From positions 620,001 through 684,000 of the forward strand of contig NZ_RBZQ01000001.1 in assembly GCF_003640395.1 (NCBI RefSeq): a stretch of 64,000 nucleotides of DNA, read 5' to 3'. The first letter of the stretch is position 1, and every line of letters begins with the position of its first letter. The notes under the pieces are model-generated. The model did no database searches and was not told the origin of the DNA. It worked only from the letters and a program-made list of their open reading frames with translations. Positions 9,266-19,985 of this stretch are shown piece by piece. A program made the position numbers and the translations under genes. Source of the stretch: Stutzerimonas urumqiensis (GTDB lineage: Bacteria; Pseudomonadota; Gammaproteobacteria; Pseudomonadales; Pseudomonadaceae).

Positions 9266-9298
9266 CGCGTCGCACGTAGCTACTTGCTTCGAACTGGA

Positions 9299-9338
9299 AA
9301 GCCGCACTGCCTTGTTTAGGGCAGTGCGGCTTTTGTTT
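9299..9338 (+). terminator. Rho-independent terminator after acpP
   Basis: Arms 9301-9311 and 9320-9330 form an 11-bp GC-rich stem (GCCGCACTGCC pairing with GGCAGTGCGGC) with an eight-base loop, followed by TTTTGTTTG. It lies 33 bases after the acpP stop and separates the acpP message from fabF. Confidence 0.9.
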
Positions 9339-9427
9339 GTACATCGGAGTGGTAGCCGTCGCGCCTTGAATCGCTTCACGCCATCGCGCCGCGATGGTGC
9401 CTAGAGATACGTGTAAGGAGAATCGCA

Positions 9428-10672
9428 GTGTCGCGTAGACGCGTCGTAGTCACCGGGCTGGGCATGGTATCGCCACTGGGCAACGATGTGCCGAGCAGCT
9501 GGCAAGGCATTCTGGCCGGCCGTAGCGGTATAGGGCTGATCGAGCACATGGACCTTTCGGCGTATTCGACGCGCTTCGGAGGTTCGATCAAGGGCTTCGA
9601 AGTCGAGCAGTACTTGCCGGCGAAGGAGGCGCGCAAGCTGGATTTGTTCATCCAGTATGGCCTTGCAGCGAGCTTCCAGGCCTGGCGCGACTCGGGTCTC
9701 GAGGCGACCGATGAGAATCGCGACCGATTCGGCGTCGCCATCGGTTCCGGTATTGGCGGGCTCACCAATATCGAAAACAACTGCAAATCGCTCATCGAGC
9801 AGGGCCCGAGGCGCATTTCGCCCTTCTTCGTACCTGGCTCGATCATCAACATGGTGTCCGGGTTCCTGTCGATCCATCTCGGCCTGCAGGGGCCGAACTA
9901 TTCGATCGCCACGGCCTGTACGACAGCTACCCATTGCATCGGGATGGCTGCGCGCAACATTGCGTACGGCGAGGCCGACGTCATGATCGCCGGCGGTGCG
10001 GAAATGGCCGCGAGCGGCCTGGGCATCGGTGGCTTCGCGGCCGCTCGGGCGCTTTCCACGCGCAATGACGATCCCGTCGCAGCCAGCCGTCCCTGGGACA
10101 AGGATCGCGATGGCTTCGTCCTGTCCGACGGAGCCGGTGCGCTCGTCCTGGAAGAGCTCGAGCACGCTCGTGCTCGCGGCGCGACGATCTATGCCGAGCT
10201 CATCGGATTCGGCATGAGCGGCGATGCCTTCCACATGACCTCGCCACCGGAAGATGGGGCGGGTGCGGCACGGTGCATGCGCAATGCGCTCAGGGACGCG
10301 GCCATCGGCGCCAGCGAGGTCCAGTACATCAATGCGCACGGCACATCGACGCCTGCCGGCGACAGGGCCGAAGCGGCTGCGATCAAGCAGGTCTTCGGTG
10401 AGCATGCCTATCGTCTCGCGGTGAGTTCGACCAAGTCGATGACCGGGCACCTGCTGGGTGCGGCGGGCGCGGTGGAGGCCATCTTCACGGTGCTTGCGCT
10501 TCGTGATCAGGTGGCGCCGCCGACGATCAACCTGGATGAGCCGGGCGAGGGCTGCGATCTGGATTTCGTGGCGCATCATGCACGGTCCGTGCCGATCGAT
10601 GTGGCGCTGTCCAATTCCTTTGGCTTTGGTGGCACCAACGGCTCGCTGGTATTCCGTCGCTACGCCCAATGA
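9428..10672 (+). CDS. fabF: 3-oxoacyl-ACP synthase II
   Basis: Condensing enzyme of fatty-acid elongation; the FabF class is also responsible for thermal control of cis-vaccenate. It is 414 residues with [13 protein letters not shown], the active Cys in [12 protein letters not shown], and catalytic His residues in [11 protein letters not shown] and [16 protein letters not shown], plus NSFGFGGTN at the end. The GTG start at 9428 has AAGGAG at 9415-9420. Its stop overlaps the ATG of pabC. Confidence 0.96.
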   Translation: MSRRRVVVTGLGMVSPLGNDVPSSWQGILAGRSGIGLIEHMDLSAYSTRFGGSIKGFEVEQYLPAKEARKLDLFIQYGLAASFQAWRDSGLEATDENRDRFGVAIGSGIGGLTNIENNCKSLIEQGPRRISPFFVPGSIINMVSGFLSIHLGLQGPNYSIATACTTATHCIGMAARNIAYGEADVMIAGGAEMAASGLGIGGFAAARALSTRNDDPVAASRPWDKDRDGFVLSDGAGALVLEELEHARARGATIYAELIGFGMSGDAFHMTSPPEDGAGAARCMRNALRDAAIGASEVQYINAHGTSTPAGDRAEAAAIKQVFGEHAYRLAVSSTKSMTGHLLGAAGAVEAIFTVLALRDQVAPPTINLDEPGEGCDLDFVAHHARSVPIDVALSNSFGFGGTNGSLVFRRYAQ

Positions 10673-11477
10673 TTTGGGTGAACGGTTCGCCGGGCGACTC
10701 GGTCTCTCCGCTGGATCGCGGGCTGGCCTATGGCGATGGCCTGTTCGAGACCATCAGGGTCAAGGGTGGAATTGCTGTCCGGCTGTCACGTCATCTGGCC
10801 CGGTTGAGTGCGGGCTGCGAGCGGCTGGGCCTTGCCGTCGATCTCGACGAGGTACGCGACGAGATCGAGCGTTTCTCGGCTGGCCAGAATGGTGTGGTCA
10901 AGCTCATCGTGACCCGAGGGGTTGGGCAGCGGGGCTATCGTCCGTCGCCGATGGCTCGTGCCACTCGGGTGCTCGTGCAAGCGCCGGCACCGGATTACCC
11001 TGCAAGCCACGCGAGCGATGGCATCCGTCTGTATCCGTGCCAGACCCGGCTGGCCGAGCAGCCCCTGCTCGCAGGGCTCAAACATCTGAATCGCCTCGAG
11101 CAGGTGCTCGCCCGTGCGGAGTGGTCCAGCGAGGCCTTCGCGGAAGGGCTGATGCGAGATACGAGTGGGCGAGTCATCGAGGGCGTTTTCAGCAACCTCG
11201 TGATGATTCGAAAGGATCAGTTGATCACCGCTTCGCTCGTTCGCTGCGGCGTGGCGGGCATCATGCGCGCCGAGATCCTTTCGCTGGCACCATCCATGGG
11301 CCTATCGGTTGTCGAGGCCGACGTGACGATCGATGACTTCATTCGTTCGGATGAAATCTTCCTGTGCAACAGCCTGTACGGTATCTGGCCGGTTCGGGAA
11401 TGGGCGGGCCATGACTGGCCGGTAGGCCCGGTGACTCGTAAACTGCAGGCCGTTCTGGCTGATGAGACGAGCGCTTC

Positions 11478-11481
<4 letters not shown>
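10669..11481 (+). CDS. pabC: Aminodeoxychorismate lyase
   Basis: PLP enzyme that splits 4-amino-4-deoxychorismate into p-aminobenzoate and pyruvate for folate synthesis. The 270-residue fold-type IV protein has [16 protein letters not shown] near the N-terminus, the cofactor Lys in [17 protein letters not shown], and [20 protein letters not shown]. It overlaps fabF by four bases (ATGA) and mltG by four (GTGA), so the three are translationally linked. This fabF-pabC-mltG-tmk-holB order is the same as in E. coli. Confidence 0.93.
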
Positions 11482-14147
<2,666 letters not shown>

Positions 14148-14177
14148 AATCCTGGCTCCGAACGCTGGACAAGACAC

Positions 14178-14534
14178 ATGAACCTCCCACCGCACCTGGG
14201 CCCACGCAACGGCATTTTGTCCCTGACCATCAAGGACAAGTCGGTTCTCTACGCCGCCTACATGCCGTTCATTCGCAACGGCGGCCTGTTCATTCCGACG
14301 AACAAGACCTACAAGCTTGGCGACGAGGTGTTCATGCTGCTCAACCTCATGGATGAGCCGGAGAAGATTCCGGTAGCCGGCAAGGTCGTCTGGATCACGC
14401 CAAAGGGCGCACAAGGCAACCGGGCGGCAGGGGTAGGCGTCCAGTTTCACGATGACGACACCATCGCCCGCAACAAGATCGAAACCTATCTCGCCGGTGC
14501 GCTGAAGTCCGACCGTCCCACGCACACGATGTGA
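14178..14534 (+). CDS. pilZ: Type IV pilus assembly protein PilZ
   Basis: PilZ-domain protein required for type IV pilus assembly through binding to PilB and FimX. The 118-residue protein starts MNLPPHLGPRNGILSLTIKD and contains the PilZ-fold segment GLFIPTNKTYKLGDEVFMLL. It lacks a clear RxxxR plus D/NxSxxG pair, as in the founding PilZ protein of Pseudomonas and Xanthomonas, which does not bind cyclic di-GMP. Its location between holB and tatD is conserved in pseudomonads. Confidence 0.93.
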   Translation: MNLPPHLGPRNGILSLTIKDKSVLYAAYMPFIRNGGLFIPTNKTYKLGDEVFMLLNLMDEPEKIPVAGKVVWITPKGAQGNRAAGVGVQFHDDDTIARNKIETYLAGALKSDRPTHTM

Positions 14535-14582
14535 CGCCAGGTCGCACGCGCTGGCCCGCACCCGTCCGAAGGGCCTTTCCTC

Positions 14583-15374
14583 ATGTTGGTAGACTCCCAC
14601 TGTCATCTCGATCGGCTCGACCTGAGCCTCTACGGCGGCTCCCTCGACGCGGCGCTCGATGCCGCACGTGCGCGTGGCGTCGGGCACTTTCTGTGTATCG
14701 GTGTCAGTGCCGAAAACGCGGCAACCGTGAAGGCGCTTGCCGGGCGCTACCCGGACGTGGGTTGTTCGGTGGGCATCCATCCGCTCGACCTGAAGCCTGA
14801 CGAGGGCACGGATCTCGAGTGGTTGATTCAGGAGGTTGCGCATCCGCAGGTCGTAGCGATCGGCGAGACCGGTCTGGACTACCACTACGAGCCGCAGGCA
14901 GCGGAACGTCAGCAAGCCTCGTTCCGGTTGCATCTGGAGGCGGCCCGCGAGACGGAAAAGCCGGTCGTGGTCCACACGCGAGAGGCGAGGGAGGACACGC
15001 TCCGGCTATTGCGCGAAGCTGCGTTGCCTCGTGCAGGTGTCTTGCACTGCTTCACCGAAGATTGGGCGATGGCCAAGGCTGCGCTCGATCTCGGCTTCTA
15101 CATATCCCTTTCCGGGATCGTCACGTTTCGCAATGCCGAGGCGCTGCGCGAGGTCGCTCGGCAGATTCCGGCCGATCGCTTGCTGGTCGAGACGGATGCC
15201 CCTTACCTGGCCCCGATTCCCTACCGGGGCAAGCCGAATCTGCCGCAGTACGTTCGCGAGGTGGCCGAGTTCATCGCCGATCTGCGAGGCGTGGACTTCG
15301 ACCGGTTTGCCCAGGACACGACCGACAACTTCTTCCGGTTGTTCTACCCCAACGGTCGACCGCCGCGCGGATAA
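14583..15374 (+). CDS. TatD-family metal-dependent hydrolase
   Basis: Metal-dependent hydrolase of the TatD family; members act as 3'-5' exonucleases or deoxyribonucleases. The 263-residue protein has the metal ligands in VDSHCHLDRLD, the Glu in IGETGLDYHY, His residues in VVHTREA and LHCFTED, and Asp in VETDAPYLAPIPYRG. It follows pilZ, as in other pseudomonads, and is probably the last gene of the fabF-holB-pilZ transcription unit. The physiological substrate is uncertain; the YcfH branch is the likeliest subgroup from its position near holB. Confidence 0.92.
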   Translation: MLVDSHCHLDRLDLSLYGGSLDAALDAARARGVGHFLCIGVSAENAATVKALAGRYPDVGCSVGIHPLDLKPDEGTDLEWLIQEVAHPQVVAIGETGLDYHYEPQAAERQQASFRLHLEAARETEKPVVVHTREAREDTLRLLREAALPRAGVLHCFTEDWAMAKAALDLGFYISLSGIVTFRNAEALREVARQIPADRLLVETDAPYLAPIPYRGKPNLPQYVREVAEFIADLRGVDFDRFAQDTTDNFFRLFYPNGRPPRG

Positions 15375-15400
15375 AAAGAGCCCGGCATTGTGGTTGCCGG
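15371..15400 (-). terminator. Hairpin terminator facing the aminotransferase gene
   Basis: Arms 15378-15385 and 15393-15400 pair over eight bases (GCCCGGCA with TGCCGGGC). On the minus strand the stem is followed by CTCTTTTT, so it should stop transcripts coming from the aminotransferase gene about 160 bases away. On the plus strand it directly follows tatD but has no U-run. No gene is visible in 15401-15563. Confidence 0.5.
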
Positions 15401-15563
15401 GCCAAGACCATTAGGAGTACGGGTTTGCGATCCTCGCGCCCCCACCGACCAGGCTCGGGGTGACCGGTCGGTACTGACAGTATTAGCGCCTTTATCCTCG
15501 GCTGCCCGGGAAATGCGGTCGCTGGTTAAACGGATTTGGAATTATCGCTGGCACATTGATGAC

Positions 15564-16697
15564 TCAGCCGCGGGTGAGGCGAGCGATTTCGTCGATCGTC
15601 TCCTCGATCACCCGGGCGTCGGTATAGAAATGCGGCGAGAACCGGATGCCACCGCCACGTAACGCGCAGACCACTTGTGCGCGCGTCAATTGCTCGAACA
15701 GCGGGCGCTGGTCGCCGCTCCCGAATCGTGCGCAGACGATTCCCGAGCGGCGGCGTTCGTCGGTCGGGCTCAACAGCTGGCAACCGGAAAGACGTGCCAA
15801 CCCGCTGGCCAGGGCCTGCGTTCGTTGACCGAGGGCGCTTTCGACTGCTGGCATACCCACCTCTTCGAGCAGTGACAGGCTCGACTCGAGCGCGACTGCG
15901 CCCAGCATGTTCGGACTGCCGCACTCGAAGCGACGCGCGCTCCGGGCCGGTTCCCAATCGGTGCGATCGTAATCGCCGGCGTGTTCCAGCATGTGCCAGC
16001 CGTACTCATGCAGGGTCAGCTGCTCACGCAAGTCGCGCCGGCAATAGAACACGCCGAGCCCCTCGGGACCCAGCAGCCATTTGTGGCCATCGGCCATGGC
16101 GAAGGCGCAACCGATCGCCTGGACGTCAAAGGCCAGCGCGCCGAGCTGTTGGATGGCGTCGACGCAAAGAAGGACGCCGCGCCGCTCGCAGCCCCGTCCC
16201 AGCTCGGCGAGATCGAGCCGAAGCCCGCTGGCGTATTGAACGGCGCTGATCGCCATCAGGCGCGTCGAGGCGTCGCAGGCGGCCAGCAGATCGGCTTCGG
16301 GGCACTCGCCCTTGAGGCTCACCTGGACGACCTCGACCCCAAGCGGCGCCAGCGCCTGCCAGACGACCCGATTGGAAGGGAATTCTTCATCGCTGATGAC
16401 CACCTTGTCGCCAGGCTTCCAATCGAGTCCGAATGCGACGAACGACAAGGCTTCGGAGGTGTTCTTCACCAGTGCGATGTCGGCGGTGGATGGCGCGTTC
16501 AGCAGGGTGCGCAGGCGTTGGCGAAGGCGTCGCTCGATGTCGAGCCACTGGGGGTAGTCTCGGGCGCCGATGGTCGCGTTCTGTCGCGCGAACTCAGTCA
16601 CGGCGGTCGCCGCTCGCTGCGGCCAGGGCGCGACTGCGGCATGGTTCAGATAGCGCAGGCCCGGCGCTTGGGGAAACTCGGCAGCAAAGGTAGTCAT
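15564..16697 (-). CDS. Class V aminotransferase / cysteine desulfurase-like PLP enzyme
   Basis: PLP-dependent fold-type I enzyme of the class V aminotransferase family, near isopenicillin-N epimerase-like and SufS-like proteins. It has RYLNHAAVAPWPQRA at the N-terminus, NTSEALSFVAFGL, LLCVDAIQQLGALAFDVQ with the cofactor Asp, and the Schiff-base Lys in MADGHKWLLGPEGLGVFYC. There is no conserved Cys loop of a true desulfurase that I can identify, so sulfur transfer is not claimed. I use the ATG at 16697 (377 residues); an ATG at 16715 adds six residues. It is divergent from a TetR regulator that may control it. Confidence 0.82.
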   Translation of the reverse strand: MTTFAAEFPQAPGLRYLNHAAVAPWPQRAATAVTEFARQNATIGARDYPQWLDIERRLRQRLRTLLNAPSTADIALVKNTSEALSFVAFGLDWKPGDKVVISDEEFPSNRVVWQALAPLGVEVVQVSLKGECPEADLLAACDASTRLMAISAVQYASGLRLDLAELGRGCERRGVLLCVDAIQQLGALAFDVQAIGCAFAMADGHKWLLGPEGLGVFYCRRDLREQLTLHEYGWHMLEHAGDYDRTDWEPARSARRFECGSPNMLGAVALESSLSLLEEVGMPAVESALGQRTQALASGLARLSGCQLLSPTDERRRSGIVCARFGSGDQRPLFEQLTRAQVVCALRGGGIRFSPHFYTDARVIEETIDEIARLTRG

Positions 16698-16730
16698 GGC
16701 TATGTTTCCGTGCATTTTGAGGCTGCTTAG

Positions 16731-16763
16731 GCATAATATCCCGCTTCGATCAGGGCATTACGC
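16731..16763. promoter_or_regulatory. Possible operator between aminotransferase and TetR genes
   Basis: GCATAAT (16731-16737) and ATTACGC (16757-16763) form an imperfect inverted repeat in the 74-base divergent intergenic region. The spacing is wide for a TetR operator and -10-like AT-rich bases overlap it, so this is only a candidate. Confidence 0.25.
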
Positions 16764-16771
16764 AATCACTT

Positions 16772-17395
16772 ATGCAGAACGAACCTCGGAAAGTCCGCGA
16801 GTTTCGCCGACGCGAGCAGGAGATACTCGACACCGCCTTGCAACTCTTCCTGGATCAGGGAGAAGACAGCGTGACGGTCGAGATGATCGCCGACACCGTG
16901 GGCATCGGCAAAGGCACTATCTACAAGCACTTCAAATCCAAGGCCGAGATCTATCTGCGGCTGATGCTCGACTATGAGCGCGATCTCAACGCGCTGTTTC
17001 ACTCGCCGGATGTCGACCGGGACAAGGAAGCGCTGTCGCGCAAGTATTTCGAGTTCCGCATGCGTGACCCGCAGCGGTATCGATTGTTCGACCGGCTCGA
17101 GGAAAAGGTCGTCAAGGGTCGTCAGGTGCCGGACATGGTCGAGCAGCTGCACAAGATCCGCGCCTCGAACTTCGAGCGGCTGACGCAGCTCATCGAAGGC
17201 CGCATCGCCGAAGGCAAGCTCGAGGACGTACCCCCGTACTTTCACTATTGCGCCGCCTGGGCCCTGGTACATGGTGCGGTCGCGCTCTACCACTCGCCGT
17301 TCTGGAGCAGCGTGCTCGAAGATCAGGAAGGGTTCTTCCAGTTCCTGATGGACATTGGCGTACGCATGGGCAACAAGCGCAAGCGGGACAGCTGA
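16772..17395 (+). CDS. TetR/AcrR-family transcriptional regulator
   Basis: DNA-binding repressor-type regulator of 207 residues. The N-terminal helix-turn-helix is clear (SVTVEMIADTVGIGKGTIYK followed by HFKSKAEIYL, about residues 33-65); the C-terminal ligand domain has no informative motif. In Pseudomonas aeruginosa a TetR gene stands at the same place beside tatD and ahead of a lipoprotein and a DUF1285 protein, so it is likely the orthologue of PA2957. Its ligand and targets are unknown; the adjacent aminotransferase and itself are the obvious candidates. Confidence 0.9.
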   Translation: MQNEPRKVREFRRREQEILDTALQLFLDQGEDSVTVEMIADTVGIGKGTIYKHFKSKAEIYLRLMLDYERDLNALFHSPDVDRDKEALSRKYFEFRMRDPQRYRLFDRLEEKVVKGRQVPDMVEQLHKIRASNFERLTQLIEGRIAEGKLEDVPPYFHYCAAWALVHGAVALYHSPFWSSVLEDQEGFFQFLMDIGVRMGNKRKRDS

Positions 17396-17480
17396 ATTCC
17401 CGGCACTACCGTTGCGAATGGCCTGAAAGCTGCATCGCGCCCAGATCGCCGGAATTCCGACTCGGCATGGGAGAACAAGC

Positions 17481-18080
17481 ATGCGTTTCCTGGGGTTGTT
17501 GCTGATGCTGTCGCTTGCCGGCTGCATGAACCTGAGCGACATGGCGCGCGGTGCCGGCTATCACCTCGGCGATGCCGGCATCCTCGATCACAGCCAAACG
17601 AGCCGCATGAGTCCCTGGCGCTTGCAGCCGGACTCCTTCATTTTCATCGCCCAGGGCCATTTCGCGCCGCCTGGCTACGGCTATCCGCGGCCGAACATCA
17701 TTGCCGAGGAAGCATTCGAGGGATTTGTCGAGTATTTTCCGCTGGTCCGACGGGCCGAGCAGCCGCTGGGGCTGGACGAAGCATTGAACCGCGGGGCGGC
17801 GCTCGGTGCCCATTATGTGCTGTATACGCGTTTTGCCGCGGTGGACGATCGCATCGGCACGGTCGAAGAGTGGGATGACGAACGTGCGCTGGATCGCCTC
17901 GGTGTCGATAGCGGCGTCGTGCAGTTGATGTTGATCGAGACCGGAACCCGCTACATGGTCGACACCGCCACCATCCGTGCACGCGGCGGCTTGCTGACGC
18001 TTTACGACACCAAGCCCGAAGAGCTGCTGGGCGACCCGTTACGCGAATATGCCCGTAACCTGCTGGGTGTGTCGCGATAG
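17481..18080 (+). CDS. DUF4823-type lipoprotein
   Basis: Predicted lipoprotein of unknown function, 199 residues. The N-terminus MRFLGLLLMLSLAGCMNLSD is a type II signal peptide with lipobox LAGC; the +2 Met gives no Asp inner-membrane retention signal, so the outer membrane is likely. The mature part has no catalytic motif I recognise. A good ribosome binding site (GGGAG) precedes the ATG. It sits 10 bases before the DUF1285 gene, an association seen in pseudomonads. Confidence 0.85.
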   Translation: MRFLGLLLMLSLAGCMNLSDMARGAGYHLGDAGILDHSQTSRMSPWRLQPDSFIFIAQGHFAPPGYGYPRPNIIAEEAFEGFVEYFPLVRRAEQPLGLDEALNRGAALGAHYVLYTRFAAVDDRIGTVEEWDDERALDRLGVDSGVVQLMLIETGTRYMVDTATIRARGGLLTLYDTKPEELLGDPLREYARNLLGVSR

Positions 18081-18090
18081 AGGAGGATCT

Positions 18091-18654
18091 ATGAGCGAAT
18101 CCGAGCGCACTGGCGACCTGCTTGGACAGATTTCCGGCGCTGCCAAGAAGGGCCTGCCCCCGGTCCATCTGTGGAATCCACCTTTTTGCGGCGATATCGA
18201 CATGCGCATCGCGCGAGACGGCACCTGGTTCTACCAGGGCACGCCGATCGGTCGCCCCGCGATGGTCAGGCTGTTTTCGACCGTTCTTCGCCGTGATGAC
18301 GATCGCTTCTTTCTGGTCACTCCTGTCGAAAAAGTCGGCATCACCGTGGACGACGCTCCCTTCGTCGTGACACAAGTGACGGTCGAAGGCAGCGGCGAAT
18401 CGCAACGGCTGCGCTGCATGACGAACGTCGAGGATGAGGTGATCATCAGCGCCGAGCACCCGCTGCGTGTCGAGACAGACGTGCAGAGCGAGGAGCCAAG
18501 ACCGTACGTTCACATCCGGGCGAACCTCGAGGCGCTGGTATCGCGCAGTGTGTTCTATCAGCTGGTGGAACTGGCGGTTCCATATCCGCAGGACGGACAG
18601 CAGTGGCTGGGTGTGTGGAGCGCCGGGTCGTTCTTCCCCCTTGGGCGCGCCTGA
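18091..18654 (+). CDS. DUF1285 family protein
   Basis: Conserved cytoplasmic protein of unknown function, 187 residues. The family segments LPPVHLWNPPFCGDIDMRIA and DGTWFYQGTPIGRPAMVRLF, followed by the FSTVLRRDDDRFFLVTPVEK stretch, are intact. AGGAGG at 18081-18086 fixes the ATG at 18091. It is probably co-transcribed with the lipoprotein gene ahead of it. The call is by family resemblance only; no function is proposed. Confidence 0.88.
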   Translation: MSESERTGDLLGQISGAAKKGLPPVHLWNPPFCGDIDMRIARDGTWFYQGTPIGRPAMVRLFSTVLRRDDDRFFLVTPVEKVGITVDDAPFVVTQVTVEGSGESQRLRCMTNVEDEVIISAEHPLRVETDVQSEEPRPYVHIRANLEALVSRSVFYQLVELAVPYPQDGQQWLGVWSAGSFFPLGRA

Positions 18655-18790
18655 AATTTCTGAACGTTGCGCATTAAGCGCAGCCAGGCGATGGTCGCGT
18701 TTTGACGATGAGGTGTCGCCTGGCGCCTCGCCCCGGTCCGCGTTCGATAGCTGAGTCGTCGCACCGGAACTGCTTGCATGGAGGCTGCAG

Positions 18791-19564
18791 ATGCTTACCC
18801 GCAAACGCCTGCTCACGGTCGCGTTCCTGATGGGCTTTTTCAGTGGGACGGGGCGTGCCGAGTCACTTCATGTGTACGTGGGCGAGGGGCAGATGCCCTA
18901 TGCCGATTTCCATGAGAAACCCAAGGGCCTGTTCGGCGAGCTGATGGTCGCGCTCTGCGATCGCCTGCAGCTCGATTGCCAGTTCCGCTCGGTGCCCTGG
19001 CTGCGGGTCCAACAACTGGTGGCGCAGGATGCGCGCGGCGTCCTGCTCAACCTGGGTCGCACCGAGGAGCGAGAGCGGCAATTCGCGTGGCTGTTGCCGG
19101 TCGTACGCCTGCCTTATGTCCTGCATGGTCTGACCAGACCCCTGGATAGCCTCGAGCAAGCGCTCGCCGCCGGACCGGTCGCCGTCATGGCTGGAACGCC
19201 ACGCGCACGGCAACTCGCATCGGTCCGGCAGGGCGATCAGATGGTGGTCGAGGTCACCGATCCCGCGCTCGCCGCGCGAATGCTGCATAGCCATCGCGTC
19301 CTGGCCTGGTACGAGGTGGCCGGCCGGGGTGACTACCTCTGGAAGCAGCTGGGCTTTGCGGCGCCGGCGCTGCTCGCGGGGCCACCGCTGGGCCATGTCG
19401 ATAGCTACATCGCGGCCAGCCCGCGCTTCGAAGAAGCCGACGTCCTGAGCCGGCGCATGCACCAGGCCTTCGAGGCCATGCAGCGCGACGGGACCTGGCA
19501 GACGCTGCTGGAGCGCCACCTCGGCCCGCACCACGCCGCGCTGGTCGCCATGCCGACGCCCTGA
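18791..19564 (+). CDS. Periplasmic solute-binding protein-like (SBP_bac_3 type)
   Basis: Secreted protein of 257 residues resembling amino-acid-type extracellular solute-binding proteins. It has a signal peptide (about residues 1-23, ending GRAES) and the opening LHVYVGEGQMPYADF followed by KGLFGELMVALCDRL, usual for this fold. No ABC permease or ATPase gene is adjacent, which is common for orphan pseudomonad members of this family that may bind a signal or quinone-like ligand rather than feed a transporter. GGAGG at 18780-18784 supports the start. Confidence 0.75.
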   Translation: MLTRKRLLTVAFLMGFFSGTGRAESLHVYVGEGQMPYADFHEKPKGLFGELMVALCDRLQLDCQFRSVPWLRVQQLVAQDARGVLLNLGRTEERERQFAWLLPVVRLPYVLHGLTRPLDSLEQALAAGPVAVMAGTPRARQLASVRQGDQMVVEVTDPALAARMLHSHRVLAWYEVAGRGDYLWKQLGFAAPALLAGPPLGHVDSYIAASPRFEEADVLSRRMHQAFEAMQRDGTWQTLLERHLGPHHAALVAMPTP

Positions 19565-19577
19565 GGCGCGGCGCTCA

Positions 19578-19985
19578 TTACCGACGAAACCAGTCCCAGA
19601 TGCCGAAGGAGAAGTTCGGGAAGATATTGATCCCGAGCGCCGACTTGAGCAGATAGAGCGCCAGCAATCCCACCATCAGTGAAAAGGCCAGGAATGCCGT
19701 CGCGCCGATGGCCTTGGCGAGCAGTGTCAAATCCTGCTGGCGGCGTGTGCGTTCACGTCGATTTCGGCCTAGCAGCAGAACGAAGTAATAGCGCCACTGC
19801 CACAGGCTGATCGTGCCGCGCCAATCGATGGCGTGGGAGCCCCATTTGCGCGCTCCGAACGCGACGCGCAGCGCATCGAGCTGCTCGGTGGTGAATGAAT
19901 CGCGAAGGTGCGTGGGCAAGCGCGCCTTGAGTCCTTCGACGAAGGCGTCGTCTCGCACGTCCGTCTGTTGCATGGGTTGCCTCAT
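19578..19985 (-). CDS. Small membrane protein coupled to the LRR kinase gene
   Basis: Protein of 135 residues with a soluble N-terminal half, a basic stretch (GRNRRERTRRQQD) and one membrane span at about residues 88-110 (IGATAFLAFSLMVGLLALYL), ending in an aromatic-rich tail GIWDWFRR. I set the start at ATG 19985, which overlaps the kinase stop (ATGA), so the pair is translationally coupled. No family is recognised with certainty. Coupling suggests it is a substrate, anchor or partner of the kinase; that is inference. Confidence 0.72.
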   Translation of the reverse strand: MRQPMQQTDVRDDAFVEGLKARLPTHLRDSFTTEQLDALRVAFGARKWGSHAIDWRGTISLWQWRYYFVLLLGRNRRERTRRQQDLTLLAKAIGATAFLAFSLMVGLLALYLLKSALGINIFPNFSFGIWDWFRR

